Source of the DNA: DATGUA01 sp035301545
GTDB lineage: Bacteria > Bacillota > Clostridia > Tissierellales > Tissierellaceae
Assembly: GCA_035301545.1 (NCBI GenBank)
Contig: DATGUA010000032.1
Location: 46,325 to 110,324 of the forward strand
Direction of reading: 5' to 3'
DNA: 64,000 bases
The notes below the pieces were generated by a model. That model saw only the letters and a program-made list of their open reading frames with translations. It did no database searches and had not been told where the DNA came from. This document shows positions 59,239-64,000 of the stretch, in pieces. Position 1 is the stretch's first letter; each line of letters starts with the position of its first letter. Made by a program: the position numbers and the translations under genes.

Positions 59239-60591
59239 ATGAAATTTTGGAAGGATAAAGTATTTTTAAAATCATTATTTGCAATTGCTGTACCTATAGC
59301 ATTACAAAATCTTATTACATCATCACTGAATATGGTAGATACTTTAATGATTAGTAGTTTAGGGGAAGCTAGTATTGCTGCAGTAGGATTAGCTAATCAA
59401 GTATTCTTTTTTTATGCATTAATTAATTTTGGAATTAATAGTGGGTCATCTATATTTATCTCTCAATACTGGGGAAGAAAAGATATAGTCAATATAAGAA
59501 GAATTTTAGGATTAGCTATATCGATAAGTACATTTATAGGAATTATCTTTACTGTAGTTGGATTTTTTTTCCCAGAGTATATGATGAGAATATTTATCGA
59601 TGATCCAGAAGTTATCAAACTAGGAGCAGACTATTTAAAGATTGTATCATTATCATATATAATTACAGCTTTAGGATTCGCTTATAGCTTTGCTTTAAGA
59701 AGTACAGGAAAACCAAATGTACCTATGAAAATTTCAGGAGTATCTTTTATTACTAATACAGTATTTAATTATGTATTAATTTTTGGGAAATTCGGATTCC
59801 CAGAAATGGGAGTGAAAGGTGCAGCATTAGGAACCTTAATAGCTAGAGTAGTAGAGATAGGATTGACAATATATGCTGTATATTCAAATGAAAATAGTCC
59901 TTTAGCTGCAAGTTGGCAAGAATTATTAGACTGGGATAAAAAATTTATAAGTAGATATATAAAAACAACAACTCCGGTAATATTAAATGAGGGATTTTGG
60001 TCATTGGGACAAATAATGTACACTATTGCTTATGGACAAATAGGAGCAGAAGCTACAGCAGCCGTACAATTGACAACTACTATTCAAAATATATTTTTTG
60101 TATTAGTAAGAGGGCTAGCTAATGCATGTGCTGTAATGATAGGTAATGAGATAGGAGCTGAGGAGGAAGAGAGGGCATATGATTATGCCATACAATTTTT
60201 AATAATTTCTACCTTAATAGGATTAATTCTAGGAGGTATTATGGCATTAACCCCAGATTTAATCTTAAAAATATTTAGTGATTTGAATCCTGGACTTTAT
60301 ATGGCGGCTAGAAATATATTAATAATAATGGGAATATCTTTTGGTATTAGAACTTATAATTCTACTGCAGTCGTAGGAGTGCTAAGAGGTGGTGGAGATA
60401 CTAATTTCTCTTTATTCTTAGATATGGGATCAGTATGGTTAGTAGGAGTTCCACTAGCTTTTTTCGGAGTACTATATCTGAAATTGCCAGTATACTGGGT
60501 ATTTGCTCTAGTAACATTAGAAGAAGTAACAAAATTAGTTATATCCCTACCAAGGATATTATCAAAAAAATGGATTAAAAACTTAACTTAA
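59239..60591 (+). CDS. MATE family efflux transporter
   Basis: 450 residues with about twelve membrane helices. FAIAVPIALQNLITSSLNMVDTLMIS and its half-repeat at about residues 240-275 (TPVILNEGFWSLGQIMYTIAYG) are typical MATE segments, as is VGLANQVFFFYALINFGINSG. MATE proteins export drugs or metabolites driven by Na+ or H+. The start ATG has AGGAGG. Upstream a second AAGGAGGG lies without a start codon at a suitable distance. It is not clearly in an operon with neighbours. Substrate unknown. Confidence 0.93.
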   Translation: MKFWKDKVFLKSLFAIAVPIALQNLITSSLNMVDTLMISSLGEASIAAVGLANQVFFFYALINFGINSGSSIFISQYWGRKDIVNIRRILGLAISISTFIGIIFTVVGFFFPEYMMRIFIDDPEVIKLGADYLKIVSLSYIITALGFAYSFALRSTGKPNVPMKISGVSFITNTVFNYVLIFGKFGFPEMGVKGAALGTLIARVVEIGLTIYAVYSNENSPLAASWQELLDWDKKFISRYIKTTTPVILNEGFWSLGQIMYTIAYGQIGAEATAAVQLTTTIQNIFFVLVRGLANACAVMIGNEIGAEEEERAYDYAIQFLIISTLIGLILGGIMALTPDLILKIFSDLNPGLYMAARNILIIMGISFGIRTYNSTAVVGVLRGGGDTNFSLFLDMGSVWLVGVPLAFFGVLYLKLPVYWVFALVTLEEVTKLVISLPRILSKKWIKNLT

Positions 60592-60624
60592 TATATAATA
60601 AAAAACTATTGCAAAAATATCAAA

Positions 60625-60656
60625 TGTGTTATACTATATTTATATAGTGTGACACA
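60625..60656. repeat. 32-base inverted repeat before the PPDK regulator gene
   Basis: TGTGTTATACTATA (60625-60638) can pair with TATAGTGTGACACA (60643-60656) along its whole length with two G-U pairs and a TTTA loop. It lies 20 bases before the start and overlaps a TATACT -10 candidate (60630-60635) whose -35 would be TTGCAA (60609-60614, 15-base spacer), so it could be an operator or a 5' hairpin. Confidence 0.6.
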
Positions 60657-60676
60657 TTAAGGGGGTAAGCTAGTTA

Positions 60677-61507
60677 ATGGATGGATTAAATATATTTATT
60701 ATTTCAGACTCTCTAGGAGAAACAGGTACTTTAGTTGCAAAAGCAGCAATGTCACAGTTTAAGGGAGAACATTTTCATCTTAGAAGATTTCCTTACATAT
60801 ATGATATTGAACAATTAAAGGAAATTTTAGAGGAAGCCTGTTCTGTTCAGAGAGCTATAATTATTTATACATTAGTAGATCAGGAATTAGCTAAGTATAT
60901 AAAGGAATATACCTTAAATACAAAATTAGAAAGTATAGATCTTATGAGTCCATTATTAGATACATTAAGTGTAAAGACTGGAACCTCACCATCAAGAGAA
61001 CCTGGTGTTATTAGAAAACTTGATAGTGAATACTTTGAAAAAGTTGCTGCAATAGAATTTGCAGTAAAGTATGATGATGGAAGAGATCCTAGAGGTATAA
61101 GAAAGGCAGATATAGTACTATTAGGTATATCTAGAACTTCAAAAACACCTCTTTCTATGTATCTTGCTAATAGAAATATTAAGGTAGCAAATGTGCCACT
61201 AGTTATGGAAGTAGAACCACCTAAAGAAATATTTGAAATACCTAGTAAAAAGATAATCGGACTTACTAACTCACCTGAAAGTTTAAATCAAATTCGGACT
61301 GAAAGATTGAGAGCGTTAGGATTAGGAGTTGGAGCAAATTATGCTAGCTTAGAAAGAATATTAGATGAATTAGAATATGCAGAAAGTATAATGAAAAGAA
61401 TAGGATGTCCAGTAATAGATGTATCAAATAAAGCTATAGAAGAAACAACAGAGAATATAATTTCTTTATTAAAGAAAAATGGAATAGTTATCGAGGAATA
61501 TGCCTAA
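60677..61507 (+). CDS. Pyruvate, phosphate dikinase regulatory protein (PSRP)
   Basis: 276 residues, normal length. Bifunctional enzyme (former DUF299) that uses ADP to phosphorylate and Pi to dephosphorylate a Thr next to the catalytic His of PPDK. Nucleotide-binding motif GISRTSKTPLSMYLAN (near 153-168) fits the P-loop-like GVSRtsKTP; the N-terminal FIISDSLGETG (near 6-16) is also conserved. AAGGGGG precedes the ATG. The PPDK gene follows after 19 bases, confirming the pairing and substrate. Confidence 0.96.
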   Translation: MDGLNIFIISDSLGETGTLVAKAAMSQFKGEHFHLRRFPYIYDIEQLKEILEEACSVQRAIIIYTLVDQELAKYIKEYTLNTKLESIDLMSPLLDTLSVKTGTSPSREPGVIRKLDSEYFEKVAAIEFAVKYDDGRDPRGIRKADIVLLGISRTSKTPLSMYLANRNIKVANVPLVMEVEPPKEIFEIPSKKIIGLTNSPESLNQIRTERLRALGLGVGANYASLERILDELEYAESIMKRIGCPVIDVSNKAIEETTENIISLLKKNGIVIEEYA

Positions 61508-61526
61508 AAATAAGGAGGTAATTTGA

Positions 61527-64000
61527 ATGAATAAGAAATATGTGTATGATTTTAAAGAGGGTTCAAAAGGTATGAAGGGGTTATTAGGAGGAAAAGGAGC
61601 TAATTTAGCTGAAATGACTAATATTGGTTTACCTGTCCCTCAAGGCTTTGTAGTTACGACAGAAGCTTGTAGTGAATTTTATGAACAGGGAGAAAAACTT
61701 TGGGAAGATTTACTGACTGAGATAAGGGAACACTTAGAAAACTTGGAAGAAGAAGTAAATAAAAAATTCTCTGATAAGAAAAATCCATTACTAATATCTG
61801 TACGTTCAGGAGCAGCAATTTCTATGCCTGGAATGATGGATACTATATTAAACTTAGGTTTAAATGATGTATCTGTTAAAGGTTTAGCAGAATCTACAGG
61901 AAGTGAAAGATTTGCTTATGACAGTTATAGAAGATTCATTCAAATGTTTTCAGATGTAGCTATGGGAATACCTAATGTTAGATTTAACTCCTTATTAGAT
62001 GATATGAAAGAAGAGAGAAATGTAGAATTAGATACAGATTTAGATGCAGAAGATTTGAAAAGATTAGTAGAAGAATATAAAGAAGTATATTTAGAAGAAG
62101 AAAAAGAAGAGTTTCCTCAAGAACCTATGAAACAGTTAGAATTAGCTATAGAAGCAGTATTTAAGTCTTGGGGAAATCCTAGAGCAGCTGTATATAGAAA
62201 ATTGAACGATATTTCAGATGATCTAGGTACAGGTGTAAGTGTCCAGTCAATGGTTTTTGGTAATGCGGGAAATACTTCAGGAACAGGAGTTGCATTTACT
62301 AGAGATCCATCTACTGGTGAAAATAAATTATACGGTGAATATTTAATAAATGCTCAAGGAGAAGATGTAGTTGCAGGTATTAGAACTCCTAAAGGTATTT
62401 CTCAATTAGAAAAAGGAATGCCTCATGTGTATGAAGAATTTGTTAAATATGCTCATTTATTAGAAGAGCATTATAAAGATATGCAAGATATAGAATTTAC
62501 AATTGAGGATGAAAAATTATATATCCTCCAAACTAGAGATGGGAAAAGAACTACTCAATCAGCTATAAAAATAGTTACAGATTTAGTAAAAGAAAATATT
62601 ATAAATAAAGAAGAAGCTATAATGAGAATTAATCCTAATCATTTAAATCAATTGCTACATCCAGCATTTGATGAAGAAATGTTAAAAGCTACTAAATCAT
62701 TGACTAAGGGATTAGCAGCATCTCCAGGTGCAGCATCGGGAAAAGTTTATTTTAATGCTGAAGATGTAATGGAAGCTAAACAAAGAGGAGAAAAAGTTAT
62801 ATTAGCTAGATTAGAAACTTCTCCAGAAGATATAGAAGGTATGGTATCTGCAGAAGGAATACTTACGTCTCGTGGAGGGATGACATCTCATGCTGCAGTT
62901 GTAGCTAGAGGTATGGGTAAATGTTGTGTAGCAGGAGCAAGTCAGATTAGAATTAATGAAGAAGAAAAAACTCTTAGAGTAAAAGATATCGTAGTAAAAG
63001 AAGGAGAAAATATATCATTAGATGGTAGTACCGGAATGGTATATGTAGGAAAGGTTAATAAAGTACAACCTGAACTAAGTGAGAGTTTCGAAGAATTTAT
63101 GAATTGGGTAGATGAAATTAAAAGACTAGAAGTCAGAGCAAATGCAGACAATCCGCAAGATGCAGCTCAAGCTTTAAAATTTGGTGCACAAGGAATAGGA
63201 TTATGTAGAACTGAGCATATGTTCTTTGGCGAAGAAAGAATAACTTCTGTAAGAAAAATGATAATGGCTAGTGATTTAGAGGAGAGAGTGGATGCATTAG
63301 ATGAATTACTACCTGTACAAAGAAAAGATTTTTATGATCTATATCAATCTATGGGTGAAAGAGCTGTAACTGTTAGATTACTAGATCCACCATTACATGA
63401 ATTTATTCCTGTTAGAGAACAAGATATCAAGAATTTGGCTAAATCTATGAATATTGGATTTGAAGATCTAAAATATAGAATAGATGAGCTACAAGAAGTA
63501 AATCCTATGCTAGGTCATAGAGGATGTAGGCTTGCAATAACCTATCCTGAAATATATAGAATGCAGGTTCGGGCTATAATAGAGGCAGCTATAGATGTAA
63601 AAGAAGAAGGATATGAAGGAATCTTACCAGAAATAATGGTACCTTTAGTAGGAAATGTAAAAGAGCTAGAATATGTAAAATCCCAATTAGTAGAAGAAAT
63701 AAATATGGTATTTGAAGAAAGAAATAATACAGTTGATTATATGATAGGTACAATGTTAGAAGTACCTAGAGCGGCTGTAACAGCAGACGAAATAGCTATG
63801 GAAGCAGAATTCTTTAGCTTTGGAACTAATGATTTAACACAAATGGGTTTTGGCTTTTCAAGAGATGACTCAGGTAAATTTTTAGATGAATATGTAAATA
63901 AAGGAATACTTGATGGAAGTCCTTTTGAAAGTATAGACCAAAAAGGTGTAGGTAAACTAATGAAAATGGCAGTAGAATTAGGACAAAAAACTAGACCAGA
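61527..64000 (+). CDS. ppdK: Pyruvate, phosphate dikinase (3' end outside the window)
   Basis: The first 824 residues are inside; about 50 are missing by comparison with the usual length of 870-880. It interconverts pyruvate, ATP and Pi with PEP, AMP and PPi. The ATP-grasp domain starts GGKGANLAEMTNIGLPVP with SVRSGAAISMPGMMDTILN; the central phosphohistidine domain has GGMTSHAAVVARGMGK with the regulatory Thr beside the His; the PEP-binding barrel has GLCRTEHMFF and the late FFSFGTNDLTQMGFGFSRDD. AAGGAGGT precedes the ATG at 61527. It follows the regulator gene in an operon and complements the CBS-pyrophosphatase that removes PPi. Confidence 0.97.
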   Translation, partial: MNKKYVYDFKEGSKGMKGLLGGKGANLAEMTNIGLPVPQGFVVTTEACSEFYEQGEKLWEDLLTEIREHLENLEEEVNKKFSDKKNPLLISVRSGAAISMPGMMDTILNLGLNDVSVKGLAESTGSERFAYDSYRRFIQMFSDVAMGIPNVRFNSLLDDMKEERNVELDTDLDAEDLKRLVEEYKEVYLEEEKEEFPQEPMKQLELAIEAVFKSWGNPRAAVYRKLNDISDDLGTGVSVQSMVFGNAGNTSGTGVAFTRDPSTGENKLYGEYLINAQGEDVVAGIRTPKGISQLEKGMPHVYEEFVKYAHLLEEHYKDMQDIEFTIEDEKLYILQTRDGKRTTQSAIKIVTDLVKENIINKEEAIMRINPNHLNQLLHPAFDEEMLKATKSLTKGLAASPGAASGKVYFNAEDVMEAKQRGEKVILARLETSPEDIEGMVSAEGILTSRGGMTSHAAVVARGMGKCCVAGASQIRINEEEKTLRVKDIVVKEGENISLDGSTGMVYVGKVNKVQPELSESFEEFMNWVDEIKRLEVRANADNPQDAAQALKFGAQGIGLCRTEHMFFGEERITSVRKMIMASDLEERVDALDELLPVQRKDFYDLYQSMGERAVTVRLLDPPLHEFIPVREQDIKNLAKSMNIGFEDLKYRIDELQEVNPMLGHRGCRLAITYPEIYRMQVRAIIEAAIDVKEEGYEGILPEIMVPLVGNVKELEYVKSQLVEEINMVFEERNNTVDYMIGTMLEVPRAAVTADEIAMEAEFFSFGTNDLTQMGFGFSRDDSGKFLDEYVNKGILDGSPFESIDQKGVGKLMKMAVELGQKTRP

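Noticed and set aside
1..64000. tRNA or rRNA genes
   Set aside because: Scanning the intergenic gaps showed no cloverleaf arms with GTTCRA-type T loops and no conserved rRNA stretches.

Overview
This is an AT-rich, gene-dense bacterial chromosome segment from a low-GC, anaerobic, spore-forming Firmicute, most likely a member of Clostridia or Tissierellia. The evidence is gene content: tightly spaced genes with strong Shine-Dalgarno sites and frequent TTG/GTG starts, CotF-type spore coat proteins, the HPr/HPr kinase pair, RapZ-YvcK-WhiA, CBS-domain family II pyrophosphatase, pyruvate:ferredoxin oxidoreductase, a GrdX-family protein and pyruvate phosphate dikinase with its regulator. Genus-level placement is inference. 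I saw no rRNA, tRNA, intact insertion sequence or prophage.

Layout. 1-3.3 kb: an unrecognised cut-off gene, an unrecognised coiled-coil/propeller-like protein and a von Willebrand factor A (VWA) protein. 3.4-7.3 kb: CBS-pyrophosphatase, convergent leucyl aminopeptidase, and two small coat proteins. 7.4-10.4 kb: acpS, a YdcC-like lipoprotein, alr and a MazE/MazF-type pair in the order known from Bacillus; the antitoxin is oddly short. 10.4-13 kb: PrcB-like secreted protein, CofE-like ligase, 5-formyl-THF cyclo-ligase. 13-18 kb: ftsE-ftsX-M23 peptidase-CtpA-membrane protein, a cell-wall hydrolase control module. 18-22 kb: a PfkB-family kinase, M18 aminopeptidase and a lipoprotein. 22-27 kb: uvrB-uvrA behind a consensus promoter and an SOS box. 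27-31 kb: a 2-hydroxyacid dehydrogenase, dihydrofolate reductase, a flavin oxidoreductase and Xaa-Pro aminopeptidase. 31.1-31.7 kb: a decayed type I-C CRISPR locus (cas2 pseudogene, leader, two repeats). 31.7-35 kb: an uncharacterised protein and a MecA/PBP3-like transpeptidase. 35-38 kb: uvrC, a PspC-domain protein, hprK. 38-44.7 kb: pyruvate:ferredoxin oxidoreductase, murB, rapZ, yvcK. 44.7-48.4 kb: a P1B-4 metal ATPase and two reverse-strand genes separating yvcK from whiA. 48.5-56.5 kb: whiA, HPr, GrdX-like, dnaE, pfkA, pyk. 56.6-64 kb: a lipoprotein, alpha/beta hydrolase, CvfB-like protein, MATE exporter, PPDK regulator and ppdK, which runs off the end.

How it fits together. The carbon genes form a coherent set around PEP and pyruvate: PfkA and Pyk run glycolysis, PPDK interconverts pyruvate and PEP under control of its regulatory protein, pyruvate:ferredoxin oxidoreductase makes acetyl-CoA, the CBS-pyrophosphatase removes PPi, and HPr/HPrK sense the flux. 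RapZ, YvcK, MurB, Alr and the FtsEX module cover wall synthesis. UvrA, UvrB and UvrC are all present. The least expected items are the type I-C CRISPR relic, the shortened antitoxin, an orphan consensus promoter facing a transpeptidase gene, and several long perfect palindromes in control regions.
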